A stretch of 64,000 nucleotides of DNA from Gottschalkiaceae bacterium SANA (GTDB taxonomy: Bacteria; Bacillota; Clostridia; Tissierellales; GPF-1), in NCBI GenBank assembly GCA_036323355.1, contig AP028876.1:3038001-3102000 (forward strand), in the 5' to 3' direction. Positions 1-8,146 of this stretch are shown one piece after another. Position 1 is the stretch's first letter. The number at the start of each line of letters is the position of its first letter. Under the pieces are notes generated by a model. That model did no database searches. It was not told where the DNA came from and saw only the letters and a list, made by a program, of their open reading frames with translations. Position numbers and translations under genes: made by a program.

Positions 1-215
1 ACTTCAAACGACTCGCCTAGTTCTTTAACCAAAGCAACACGCGGCTTCTTCATTCCTTGGGGCCAATCCATCAAAAGATCTGGCGCAGTCATAAGCAGTT
101 TTCTTTCCGTCTCAACCGTATGTCTTTGTTTCTCGATAAACCGCCGATAAAAGACTTCAACAAAGGGGAGCTTGCGAACGGCATACCGAAACTGTTTGTA
201 AAACAATTGATTCAT
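1..215 (-). CDS. Partial CDS cut by left window edge, probably surface-glycan gene
   Basis: An open minus-strand frame starts with ATG at 215 behind a GGAGAGG ribosome site and stays open for 71 codons to the window edge. The first 50 residues are basic and aromatic; the sequence MKKPRVALVKELGESFE then looks like the first strand of a Rossmann-type domain. It starts 19 bp after the upstream glycosyltransferase gene ends, so it is the next gene of the same operon. A sugar-transfer enzyme is likely from context, but too little is visible to name a family. Confidence 0.6.
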   Translation of the reverse strand, partial: MNQLFYKQFRYAVRKLPFVEVFYRRFIEKQRHTVETERKLLMTAPDLLMDWPQGMKKPRVALVKELGESFE

Positions 216-234
216 TCTGAACGCTCCTCTCCAT

Positions 235-1332
235 TTATTCTTCAAGATAAAGGGATTCCCACTGGTTTACAATGGCGGAAAGTGAATAATTTCCAACTAC
301 ATGCTGACGTGATTTTCTACCCATTTCTTCCCGTAACTCGAGGGGAACCGCCATCATTCGAATCATGGATGCGCTAAGCTGCTTGGAATTCGAGACCAAA
401 AAACCATATTCTTCCTCTTTGATCAATTCTGCCACACCGCCAACATCCATGGCAACAACAGGCAATTCAGCACATGCAGCCTCCATTAACACATTGGGCA
501 GCCCTTCCCATAAAGAGGAAAGTACGTAGCCATCTACTAAGCTTAAAAGATCTGCAATATCTTTACGAATTCCAAGAAATTCCACATACTTGCTGAGCCC
601 ATGCTCAAGCACATAACTTTCACACAATTGACGTAGAGGACCATCCCCCGCAAGAAGCAGTCGTGCCCTTGGCTGATTCTCAACCACAAGTCGGAAATTT
701 TCCAAAAGCCCCATAAAGTTTTTCTGGGGGTCAAAACGCCCAATCGATATCCATACAAAGTTATCAATCGAAAGGCCCAATTTTTCGCGTAGCACTTGTC
801 GTGACTCGCCACTTCTTTTATAAAAGCCTGTTGGGTCAATCCCATTAACAATGACCCCCGCCTTTTGTGGCTTCAAGAGTTTGTCTTTCACCATACGTTC
901 TGCAGAGATGCGGCTGTTCATAATTGACAAATCAACCAAGCCATCCGTGGTTTTTACCAACCATTCCCTTCTCTTTCCACCAAAATGAATATTGCGAATG
1001 GAAGAAATGATACGTGGGACGCCAGCCATATGGCCAACAAATCGTCCAAGGATATTTGCATGATACAAAAATGTAGACAGCAAGTCCGGTTGAAATTCGC
1101 ATAATATGCGATACAAGCGGTACGTTCCTCGGAAATAAGATATTCCTTTTGTCATATTCAAATAATAGACCTGTATCCCCAATGATTCAATCAATGCGCC
1201 CACTTCATCAAAGGGACGCATTGAAATCACAATGACTTCTATTTTCTCTCTATTGAGCATGGATAGAATTCGGTAGACTTGCATCTCGGCACCGCCAACC
1301 CTAACACTTGTAAGTAATATCGCAACCTTCAT
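235..1332 (-). CDS. GT4-family glycosyltransferase (GT-B fold)
   Basis: This predicted retaining glycosyltransferase of about 365 residues moves a sugar from a nucleotide donor to a growing glycan at the cytoplasmic membrane face. The N-terminus (VAILLTSVRVGGAE) has the glycine-rich acceptor-domain loop of GT4 enzymes. The C-terminal half carries the donor-site signature EGLPNVLMEA around residues 276-285 and the VGGVAELI segment. I chose ATG at 1332, which has GGAG seven bases upstream; a TTG 21 bases earlier has no ribosome site. It is the sixth gene from the promoter side of the rfbB operon. Donor and acceptor sugars cannot be read from sequence. Confidence 0.85.
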   Translation of the reverse strand: MKVAILLTSVRVGGAEMQVYRILSMLNREKIEVIVISMRPFDEVGALIESLGIQVYYLNMTKGISYFRGTYRLYRILCEFQPDLLSTFLYHANILGRFVGHMAGVPRIISSIRNIHFGGKRREWLVKTTDGLVDLSIMNSRISAERMVKDKLLKPQKAGVIVNGIDPTGFYKRSGESRQVLREKLGLSIDNFVWISIGRFDPQKNFMGLLENFRLVVENQPRARLLLAGDGPLRQLCESYVLEHGLSKYVEFLGIRKDIADLLSLVDGYVLSSLWEGLPNVLMEAACAELPVVAMDVGGVAELIKEEEYGFLVSNSKQLSASMIRMMAVPLELREEMGRKSRQHVVGNYSLSAIVNQWESLYLEE

Positions 1333-1394
1333 TCTTTTCTCCAATCTCTTCAAGTGCCAACAACTTCATCCACTTATTCCGGTCTTTCATTTGC

Positions 1395-2291
1395 TTACAA
1401 CTTGATCCAACTTCCCAACAATTCATCATAATATTCGGGACTAAAACGTTCAAAGCCAGATCCAGGGTGAAAGGTTAACTCGCCAAAATAAATTCGGCCA
1501 CTCACTTCATAAAAATCGACACGCACAAAGCGAAAACCTTCCGCCAAAATTTCTGCCAAACGGATCATCGCCAAGTAATTTTTTGGTTTTTCAATGATAG
1601 CATTGCTATTCTTATAGTGACGTTCAAATGGCATCCGATTCCAATCGAGATCAAAAAAATCGACTTTCAAACCACTTGCCTGCTTTCGTTCTGAGCAGAC
1701 AAAGGAACATTTAACCTTTCCATTGAAACACATGAACTTGTAATCAGGCACAGAATCCGTATGGGGTTCAATCAAGAGCCTTTCACAAATAAGGCGCGGC
1801 TGAACATGTTTGTACTGCCACTCTCTTCCGCCGTAATAGTAGTTTCTTTTCAAGCTTCTCTTTAACTTCTTGCTTACCTTTTTTGTGTCGAAACTTTGTC
1901 TAGAGTGACAAATAAATACACCACCGGAATCATGGCTACACTTCAGTACATATTGATCTGGCAAGGCATCAAAATCGATTTGATCAAGGGCCTCATAAAC
2001 CCCAATGAGCGGCACCAAATACTCCGAACCAATTTTATCCGCAACCCAAGATCTCACCTCATACTTGTCCACCAATTGCGTATGAAGCTTGTTATGCTCA
2101 TGAATCTTCAACCATTGTATTTTTTCATTAAATCCTTTTGGATCATTCAAATTTAATTTTTTTCCAACTTTCAATCGGTATTTGATTTTTAAATAGCTTT
2201 CATCTGACATCAATCGGAACAAGGGATTTTGAAATGCCAAATTAACCAGCATACGAGCTTTACTTGGCCACTTGAATATCTTACCTATCAT
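1395..2291 (-). CDS. TupA-like ATP-grasp protein (copy 1 of 3)
   Basis: This 298-residue protein matches the TupA-like ATP-grasp family, named for a teichuronopeptide gene of alkaliphilic Bacillus. Visible landmarks are FNEKIQWLKIHE near residue 54, a DKYEVRSWVADKIGSEYL segment, a VLKCSHDSGG phosphate loop around residue 115, DYKFMCFNGKVK around residue 185, and the C-terminal VRVDFYEV...YFGELTFHPGSG that should hold the metal-binding acidic residues. ATP-grasp enzymes form a carboxylate-amine bond through an acyl phosphate, so addition of an amino acid to a glycan is a reasonable inference; the substrate is unknown. It begins with ATG behind GAGGTGAAG. Confidence 0.85.
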   Translation of the reverse strand: MIGKIFKWPSKARMLVNLAFQNPLFRLMSDESYLKIKYRLKVGKKLNLNDPKGFNEKIQWLKIHEHNKLHTQLVDKYEVRSWVADKIGSEYLVPLIGVYEALDQIDFDALPDQYVLKCSHDSGGVFICHSRQSFDTKKVSKKLKRSLKRNYYYGGREWQYKHVQPRLICERLLIEPHTDSVPDYKFMCFNGKVKCSFVCSERKQASGLKVDFFDLDWNRMPFERHYKNSNAIIEKPKNYLAMIRLAEILAEGFRFVRVDFYEVSGRIYFGELTFHPGSGFERFSPEYYDELLGSWIKL

Positions 2292-2302
2292 TCTTCACCT
2301 CT

Positions 2303-3466
2303 TTATTTCAATCCTTGATCATCTTGACCCATCAAACAATCCAAGTAAACCTTTTCCATAGAATCGACGATAACAGCTAGGCTGTATTGTTGTACCCGAC
2401 TCAAATTTTGCAAACCAAACTGCCTGCATAGGTCTGAAGAGGCATGCAAGTTTTCAATTGCAGTGACAAAACAATCGACGTCATCAATGTCACAAACATA
2501 ACCATTCTCACCATCTGTTACCAAATCGCGGTTTCCCCTGCAGTCAGTTACAACCAAGGGCAAAGCCGTCGCCATGGCCTCCATTACATTGACAGGCAAA
2601 CCTTCTTGTCTTGATGCAGATACAGCAACATCTGCTAAAAGCATCAGCTTGTCGACATCATCACGAAAGCCTAAAATCTTCACTTGATCATCAACACCCA
2701 AATCAGCAATCATTTTTTCATATTCAGACTGTAACTGACCTCTTCCAGCCAATAAGATCACCAGCTTGGGAATTTGACTCTTCAATTCATTTGCAGCCTT
2801 TATAAGCAGGTCTTGATGCTTTCGATACGTGAACTCGCCTGCATAGACTAAAATAAAAGCTTCATCCTCAAAGCCATATTGCCGACGCAAGCCAGCTTTC
2901 TTGTCGGGCGTTTGCCAAGTAAAACGGTTGAAGTCTACACCCACCCCGGGCACATATACAATTTTCTTGGCCTTAAATCCTCGATTCACCGCATTTCTAT
3001 AATCTTCTTGATTAATGGTAATTAGACAGTCCGTTAAATGAGCCAAGTACTTTTCTATGGGGTAATAAAGCTTCCAATTAATCCATTTGGCCCCTTTAAA
3101 GAAATGAAAACCATGGGCTGTATAAACCATCTTTGTGCCCCGTCTATGGGCCTTTCTTCCCGCCAATCGACCCAATACCCCGCCCATAGGCGTGTGGCAG
3201 TGAATAATTTCATAATCATTTCTATCCATAATCCGCTTTAGTTTTAAATAGGAAAGTAGATTGTTGGGCTTAAAAGGAGACCGGCTAAAAGGAATCTCAT
3301 GGAAGTGATCACAATAAGGAATCACACAGTCCTCTCGATTTTCATAATCATTTCTCGCGCAGACATGCACTTCATAACCCTTCCTTTTAAACCATTCCAA
3401 GTAGGGAATGTGGAAAGGCATAATATGTGTTTTTACAACAGTTGCAACAAAAAGGACCTTCTTCAT
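2303..3466 (-). CDS. GT4-family glycosyltransferase, EpsD-like
   Basis: The protein of about 387 residues starts KKVLFVATVVKTHIMPFHIPYL, typical of EpsD-like GT4 enzymes, followed by HCHTPMGGVLGRLAGR and YTAHGFHFF in the acceptor domain. The donor site SRQEGLPVNVMEAMA lies in the C-terminal third. It is clearly paralogous to the enzyme at 14138-15262, with many shared blocks (HTPxGGVLGRLA, AHGFHFFKGA, YYPIEK, DCLITIN). I chose ATG at 3466, preceded by AGAAGGTAGAGAG; an in-frame ATG at 3517 would overlap the upstream gene. It sits between two TupA-like genes. Confidence 0.87.
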   Translation of the reverse strand: MKKVLFVATVVKTHIMPFHIPYLEWFKRKGYEVHVCARNDYENREDCVIPYCDHFHEIPFSRSPFKPNNLLSYLKLKRIMDRNDYEIIHCHTPMGGVLGRLAGRKAHRRGTKMVYTAHGFHFFKGAKWINWKLYYPIEKYLAHLTDCLITINQEDYRNAVNRGFKAKKIVYVPGVGVDFNRFTWQTPDKKAGLRRQYGFEDEAFILVYAGEFTYRKHQDLLIKAANELKSQIPKLVILLAGRGQLQSEYEKMIADLGVDDQVKILGFRDDVDKLMLLADVAVSASRQEGLPVNVMEAMATALPLVVTDCRGNRDLVTDGENGYVCDIDDVDCFVTAIENLHASSDLCRQFGLQNLSRVQQYSLAVIVDSMEKVYLDCLMGQDDQGLK

Positions 3467-3503
3467 CTCTCTACCTTCTTTTTTTACTCGCTTCTTTTCA
3501 CAA

Positions 3504-4421
3504 TCATTTTCCATCAACCTTCAAATCCAACCAAGCACCCATTTGACTTTCAAATTCGGCATTTCTAAATTTAGCCATTCCACTCAGATGAAAGAAAGTT
3601 AGTTCGCCAAAAATGATTTTTCCGTCCAAATTGTATAAATCCACACGCACATGAGGAAATTGCGCAGAGAGTATTCTGCTGATTCTCAACATTTCATCAA
3701 AGTTCTTGGGCTTTTCTATCACCATTTCCATGTCTTTGTCACACCAAATTTCGATATCAAGAATATCCCAATTTGTATCATAGAAATTTTGTTTATGTTG
3801 TCCAAATCGATCGATATCCACTTGAACAAACTTCGGCTCTCCATTAAAACAAAATATTTTGTAGTCCATGGGTGGCTTGCCAGCCGCATCTTGCAAAAAT
3901 GCCTCGCAAATAATTCTAGGACGAATATCTTTATATACCCACTCTCGGTTATATAGATAATAATTGGTGCGCATCCATCTTCTCATTTCTTTACGGGCTT
4001 GTGGCCAATCTATTTCCTTTTTGTCCTTGCAAATGAGATTAAAGCCCGACCCATGCGTTCCTTTAAGCACAAACTTTTTGGGTAACACATCAATCTCGAT
4101 CTCTTTTACGTCACCATAAACATCAATCAACTCGTTTAGGTATTTGGACCCAATCTTATTTTCTACAAATTCTCTTACCTTATACTTATCAACCGCTATT
4201 TTTGCATCCGGATCACGCCAATTCAATTTTAACCATTGCAGCTTGTCATTGTAGTAAAGCGGATTCTCAAGATCAAGGCTTCTTCCTGTCTTTTTTACAA
4301 ACCATTTTTTTATCCATTTTTCATCATTCTTATATACCCGATAAGGCAATTCCCGCAAATAATCATAACTTATAACGAGCCATTCATTTTTCCTCAATCG
4401 CTCTTTCAATGATCTACCCAT
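3504..4421 (-). CDS. TupA-like ATP-grasp protein (copy 2 of 3)
   Basis: This is a 305-residue TupA-like ATP-grasp protein. It has YYNDKLQWLKLNWRD near residue 60, VLKGTHGSGFNLI as the phosphate-binding loop, REWVYKDIRPRIICEAFL, DYKIFCFNGEPKFVQVD, and the metal-site segment VRVDLYNLDGKIIFGELTFF. It is closer to the plus-strand copy at 7238-8125 than to copy 1, sharing the HGS(G/S)xNxIC and VDxDRFxxHK blocks. It should carry out ATP-dependent ligation to a carboxylate or amine on a surface-polymer precursor. The ATG is 14 bases from GGAGGG, a longer gap than usual. It follows rfbB in the operon. Confidence 0.85.
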   Translation of the reverse strand: MGRSLKERLRKNEWLVISYDYLRELPYRVYKNDEKWIKKWFVKKTGRSLDLENPLYYNDKLQWLKLNWRDPDAKIAVDKYKVREFVENKIGSKYLNELIDVYGDVKEIEIDVLPKKFVLKGTHGSGFNLICKDKKEIDWPQARKEMRRWMRTNYYLYNREWVYKDIRPRIICEAFLQDAAGKPPMDYKIFCFNGEPKFVQVDIDRFGQHKQNFYDTNWDILDIEIWCDKDMEMVIEKPKNFDEMLRISRILSAQFPHVRVDLYNLDGKIIFGELTFFHLSGMAKFRNAEFESQMGAWLDLKVDGK

Positions 4422-4514
4422 GTTTCTTTACTCACCCTCCTTGGATCAAAATACCTGCTCGCACAATGCAGCGAAAAACCAACAGTCTTTTTCCTAGGTG
4501 AGCATGCTTTTATC

Positions 4515-5540
4515 CTAGGTTTCATCATCCCCCGATACAAGGCGTCTCATCCATTCAGCATGATCAACATACCATTGAATGGTTTCTTTCATGCCTTGCT
4601 CAAAGCTATAGCTAGGTTGCCAGGCCAACTGACTTGCAATTTTACTATTATCGATGGCATATCGTCGATCATGTCCCGGTCGGTCTTCAACAAAGTGAAT
4701 CAACTCTTCGCTTTTCCCCAAGCCTTCGATAATTAACTTACAGATCTCTATATTTGTTTTTTCATTATTTCCGCCAATATTATAGATCTCCCCCACTTTT
4801 CCTTGGTGCAAAACTAGGTCAAGAGCAGAACAATGGTCCCATACATGCAGCCAATCTCTAACCTGCATCCCATCCCCATATAGAGGCATGGCTTCCTCTT
4901 TTATGCACTGCTGAATCATGAAGGGAATGAGTTTTTCAGGAAACTGATAAGGCCCATAATTATTGCTGCAACGGGTAATATTCACCGGCATGCCAAAGGT
5001 CTTATGGTAGGCACGCACAATCAGATCCGCACTCGCTTTTGATGCCGAATATGGATTGTTGGGCAACAGGGGCATGATTTCAATGAACTTGCCTTTTTCA
5101 CCTAAGGCACCATACACCTCGTCGGTTGAGACCTGCAAGTACTTGACCCCTTCTTTATATGGCTGGCACTTGTTTTCGCTACTGACTTTCCAATGGTCTT
5201 TAGCAACGTCCAGCAAGGTTTGCGTGCCCAAAATATTCGTGGTTAAAAAAACGGTCGGCTCTTCTATGCTTCGATCTACATGGGACTCCGCTGCAAAATT
5301 CACCACCCAATCAATGTCATAGGCGTCAAAAATAGCCTCGATTTTTTCTCGATCTCGGATATCGGCCTTAATAAAGCGATAATGCTCGTTCTTCTCCACA
5401 TCCCGTAAGTTATCCAAGTTGCCGGCATAGGTTAATGCATCGACATTAATTACAAGATAGTCCGAATACGTATTTACCATCATTCTTATAAAATTGCTTC
5501 CGATAAAGCCGGCTCCTCCGGCTACCAAAATAGTCTTCAT
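4515..5540 (-). CDS. rfbB: dTDP-glucose 4,6-dehydratase (copy 1)
   Basis: This enzyme of about 341 residues converts dTDP-glucose to dTDP-4-keto-6-deoxyglucose, the second step toward dTDP-rhamnose and related deoxysugars. The NAD-binding loop GGAGFIG is at residues 8-14, the STDEVYG active-site strand at 138-144 and the Y164-xxx-K168 pair in PYSASKAS. SNNYGPYQFPEKLIP and RDWLHVWDH also match the family. The start is ATG at 5540 behind GCGGAGGAAG. It is the first gene of the operon running off the left edge, under the leader block at 5621-5666. No rfbA, rfbC or rfbD is next to it; a second rfbB with rfbA and rfbC lies at 40-42.5 kb. Confidence 0.93.
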   Translation of the reverse strand: MKTILVAGGAGFIGSNFIRMMVNTYSDYLVINVDALTYAGNLDNLRDVEKNEHYRFIKADIRDREKIEAIFDAYDIDWVVNFAAESHVDRSIEEPTVFLTTNILGTQTLLDVAKDHWKVSSENKCQPYKEGVKYLQVSTDEVYGALGEKGKFIEIMPLLPNNPYSASKASADLIVRAYHKTFGMPVNITRCSNNYGPYQFPEKLIPFMIQQCIKEEAMPLYGDGMQVRDWLHVWDHCSALDLVLHQGKVGEIYNIGGNNEKTNIEICKLIIEGLGKSEELIHFVEDRPGHDRRYAIDNSKIASQLAWQPSYSFEQGMKETIQWYVDHAEWMRRLVSGDDET

Positions 5541-5620
5541 TTCTTCCTCCGCAGCTATAAATAAAACAGGCATAGCCTCTCTATAAAAACTAAGCTATTC
5601 ACATCTTTATGTAAACCGCA

Positions 5621-5666
5621 TCTTTATTTTACACTAAACTCTCAAAAATTTCCTTTTAAAGTCGCC
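5621..5666 (-). promoter_or_regulatory. Conserved leader block upstream of the rfbB operon
   Basis: On the minus strand this block reads GGCGACTTTAAAAGG, then TTTGAGAGTTTA, then GTGTAAAATA. It matches the block upstream of the 18.15-kb operon at 18196-18240 position by position, with about one base of length difference. TAAAAT is a plausible -10 box, but no good TTGACA box stands 17 bases away. That suggests an activator-dependent or alternative-sigma promoter. The start codon is about 85 bases downstream. Confidence 0.5.
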
Positions 5667-5692
5667 AAATCGGCTTGTCCGTCACTAAACCT

Positions 5693-7054
5693 TTATTTAG
5701 GCTGATGACCAGCACGCAACAAGTCGTTTACCGTCTTTACTGGATTAAATGTTGATAGGGGTACTTCTACAAAAACAGTATTCCAATTATGCATGGCACC
5801 GTTCCACAGGCCCGGGTGTTCTAGGGCTTTAAGTTTGCGACCCTTGTAGGATTTTTCACTAATGAAATATCGATTCTCATTCACATAGTCTAAAAGGTTA
5901 AACTTATTGCCTTGGTAGTCCCTCACAAAGCAAACCAGATCTACGGGGTTAAAATATTTCGATTCTCCCAAAATTCTTACATTTTCTTCAAGCCGCAAAT
6001 CAATCTCAGCTTTTTCACAGATCTGCAAATCCATATAGTCTCCATTGTCCACAAGAAATGGACCGCCCCCTGGTTCACCTTGATTTTTTACCATGCCGCA
6101 GATTCTTAAGGGTCGGTTCAAAAATGCAAATGCTGATTCTTTCGTTAAAGGCAGCTTGGTCTCGATCTTCAAAACATCACGAATAAATGTTTCAATTTCA
6201 CTCAAGTCTGCTGAACCGGATAATAAGACCTTCAAATATCTGTCGATCTGTTTTTTCACTCCCATACCAATGGAGGCCAAGTGTTTTTTTGAATCGATTG
6301 TTTCCTGAACATGATCCTTGTGACAAACATTGTCGATATTTTTGATAAAGACAAGGTCTGCATCCAAATCATTAAGATTCTCAATTAAAGCACCATGGCC
6401 GCCCGCCCTATACAAGGGCTTGCCATTATCCAATAAAAATGGTTGATTATGCAAATCAACCGCCAGGGTGTCGGTCGATGGATTCTGAAAAGAATAAGTC
6501 ATCTCAACATGTGGCTTATCTTGAGCAACATAAGTCCTATAGGCCTTGAATAAGTCTTCATGCTCTTTTGAAATGGTAAAATGCAACCGGACCTGGTCCG
6601 GCTTTAAATAATGCTCCCCCTCATAAATATGTTCATCAATGGGTGTAAGCGAAGATTTTCCATAGGCATGCATCTGGATCAATGCTTTGGGTAAATTGCC
6701 GTAATTGAGCCCGGTCTCTAGCAAAGCCCTAGCAAGATCTATGCGGTGTGAAAGCGGTGACCCCTTGTCTATGTCACCATCCACATAGCTAGTCAGTTGG
6801 CCAAAAAAAGCAAAGTTCTCTAACTGATCGAAGAACAGTGAAACCGATTCAGACTCTTTTTCTTCATGAATAAATGCATACAAATCTTGAAACATTCTTG
6901 TGGCAGCACCGCTTGCCGGAATAAATTTTACACTGCGCAAATTCAAGTAATCTTCATCTTCATGCCCAGCTGTATACAAATCACAGGCGGCCGCAGCCTT
7001 AACAATTTTACTATATTGCCTGCCTTTATTAAACTTTTCTATAAACGTTTCCAT
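5693..7054 (-). CDS. DUF4301 family protein
   Basis: This 453-residue protein has the DUF4301 signature KFIPASGAATRMF at residues 43-55, then GGHGALIENLNDLDADLVFIKNIDN near the middle and CGMVKNQGEPGGGPFLV in the second half. The GxGxATRM loop and the DxD-like and EPGGGP segments recall nucleotidyltransferases of the UDP-sugar pyrophosphorylase kind, so sugar-nucleotide activation is possible; this is inference. DUF4301 has no established reaction that I know of, and I recall it mainly from Bacteroidota, so transfer is possible. ATG at 7054 follows GGGGA. It appears monocistronic, with its own promoter. Confidence 0.8.
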   Translation of the reverse strand: METFIEKFNKGRQYSKIVKAAAACDLYTAGHEDEDYLNLRSVKFIPASGAATRMFQDLYAFIHEEKESESVSLFFDQLENFAFFGQLTSYVDGDIDKGSPLSHRIDLARALLETGLNYGNLPKALIQMHAYGKSSLTPIDEHIYEGEHYLKPDQVRLHFTISKEHEDLFKAYRTYVAQDKPHVEMTYSFQNPSTDTLAVDLHNQPFLLDNGKPLYRAGGHGALIENLNDLDADLVFIKNIDNVCHKDHVQETIDSKKHLASIGMGVKKQIDRYLKVLLSGSADLSEIETFIRDVLKIETKLPLTKESAFAFLNRPLRICGMVKNQGEPGGGPFLVDNGDYMDLQICEKAEIDLRLEENVRILGESKYFNPVDLVCFVRDYQGNKFNLLDYVNENRYFISEKSYKGRKLKALEHPGLWNGAMHNWNTVFVEVPLSTFNPVKTVNDLLRAGHQPK

Positions 7055-7096
7055 CAGTCATTCCCCTTTTTCCAAATTCGAGTATTTAATATTCTA

Positions 7097-7105
7097 ATTA
7101 TATCA
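7097..7105 (-). promoter_or_regulatory. Extended -10 promoter of the DUF4301 gene
   Basis: On the minus strand the sequence TGATATAAT is a perfect extended -10 box (TGnTATAAT), 43 bases upstream of the DUF4301 start codon. The -35 region is poor, as is common with an extended -10. Confidence 0.55.
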
Positions 7106-7142
7106 TCCAATTCGTCTTAAAAGAAGGCAAACGAATTCAGAA

Positions 7143-7171
7143 TTGCTCTTTAGAATGACTTCTACTATACT
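7143..7171 (+). promoter_or_regulatory. Sigma-A promoter of the plus-strand ATP-grasp pair
   Basis: TTGCTC at 7143-7148 and TATACT at 7166-7171 are separated by exactly 17 bases, about 65 bases upstream of the first plus-strand ATP-grasp start. It lies back to back with the DUF4301 promoter in the 168-bp divergent gap. Confidence 0.6.
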
Positions 7172-7237
7172 TAAAACAACAAAGCAAGTATTTTACTTAA
7201 TTGAGAAATTTCAGAAGAAGCGATGGAGGAAACAAGG

Positions 7238-8125
7238 GTGAAGATAAAGAGAAAATTCGTCATTCGTAAGCTGTTGAACAAAGCCTTATCGGCATATTTT
7301 CAAAATGCGCCATTTAAGACCTTTCATCTTGGGCTAGGCTTTCGCTATAAGACCGGAAGAAAAATGAATATAAAAAATCCCAAGAAGTATGGTGATAAAA
7401 TCCAATGGATCAAACTCAACTATAAAAATGAACGCATTACTCAGTGCAACGACAAGGTTGCTGTTCGGGACTATGTCAAAGAAAAGGGCTATGGCCATTT
7501 ACTAAACGACGTCATCGCCATCTACAAGACGGTTGAAGAGATTGATCTTGATTCATTACCCCCAGCATTCGCCATGCGGGCAAATCATGGTTCCTCTTGG
7601 AATATCATTTGCCATGATAAAGATCAACTCGACTGGGAAAATGAGTTTCGAAAAATGGATTTATGGATCCATTCCAATTACTGCACAATGAATTATGAGT
7701 GGGGCTACAAAGATATCAAGCCCAAAATTATCTGTGAAAAATATTTAGGTGATCCCCAAGGCAATACACCCAACGATTACAAGTTCTTCTGTTTCGACGG
7801 GGAACCTCGTGTAATTGCAGTCGATTATGATCGTTTCAAAAATCATAAAAGAAACATTTATGATGCAGAATGGAATTTCCTCGATTGTCGAATCAATTTT
7901 ATGAATGACGCAAATCATCCCATAGCAAAGCCGCAAAATTTCGATGAGATGCTGCGTATTTGCAGACACCTATCAGCCGATTTTCCTCATGTCCGAGTCG
8001 ATTTATATGAAGTCAATGGAAAACTCTATTTTTCGGAGCTCACTTTCTACAATGGAAGCGGCATGAGTCAACTCTTACCCGAATCCTTTGATTTGCAAAT
8101 GGGAGAATGGATTACCATCATTTAA
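7238..8125 (+). CDS. TupA-like ATP-grasp protein (copy 3 of 3)
   Basis: This protein of about 295 residues belongs to the TupA-like ATP-grasp family. It has YGDKIQWIKLNYKN, MRANHGSSWNIIC as the phosphate loop, YEWGYKDIKPKIICEKYL, DYKFFCFDGEPRVIAVDYDRF, and the metal-binding C-terminal VRVDLYEVNGKLYFSELTFY. GTG at 7238 has a perfect GGAGG eight bases upstream, so I prefer it to the in-frame ATG at 7223, inside which that ribosome site lies. It is the first gene of a two-gene plus-strand operon with another ATP-grasp enzyme. Two different ATP-grasp families in one operon suggest sequential ligations on one substrate; this is inference. Confidence 0.84.
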   Translation: MKIKRKFVIRKLLNKALSAYFQNAPFKTFHLGLGFRYKTGRKMNIKNPKKYGDKIQWIKLNYKNERITQCNDKVAVRDYVKEKGYGHLLNDVIAIYKTVEEIDLDSLPPAFAMRANHGSSWNIICHDKDQLDWENEFRKMDLWIHSNYCTMNYEWGYKDIKPKIICEKYLGDPQGNTPNDYKFFCFDGEPRVIAVDYDRFKNHKRNIYDAEWNFLDCRINFMNDANHPIAKPQNFDEMLRICRHLSADFPHVRVDLYEVNGKLYFSELTFYNGSGMSQLLPESFDLQMGEWITII

Positions 8126-8146
8126 GAAAAGAAGGGGAAGGTGAAA

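Noticed and set aside
57-377. 106-codon plus-strand reading frame at the left edge
   Set aside because: It is antisense to the partial gene and the first glycosyltransferase, both of which have good ribosome sites and family motifs.
4490-4520. Two CCTAGG sites near the end of rfbB as a terminator
   Set aside because: Each is a self-palindrome; they do not form a convincing stem with a T-run.
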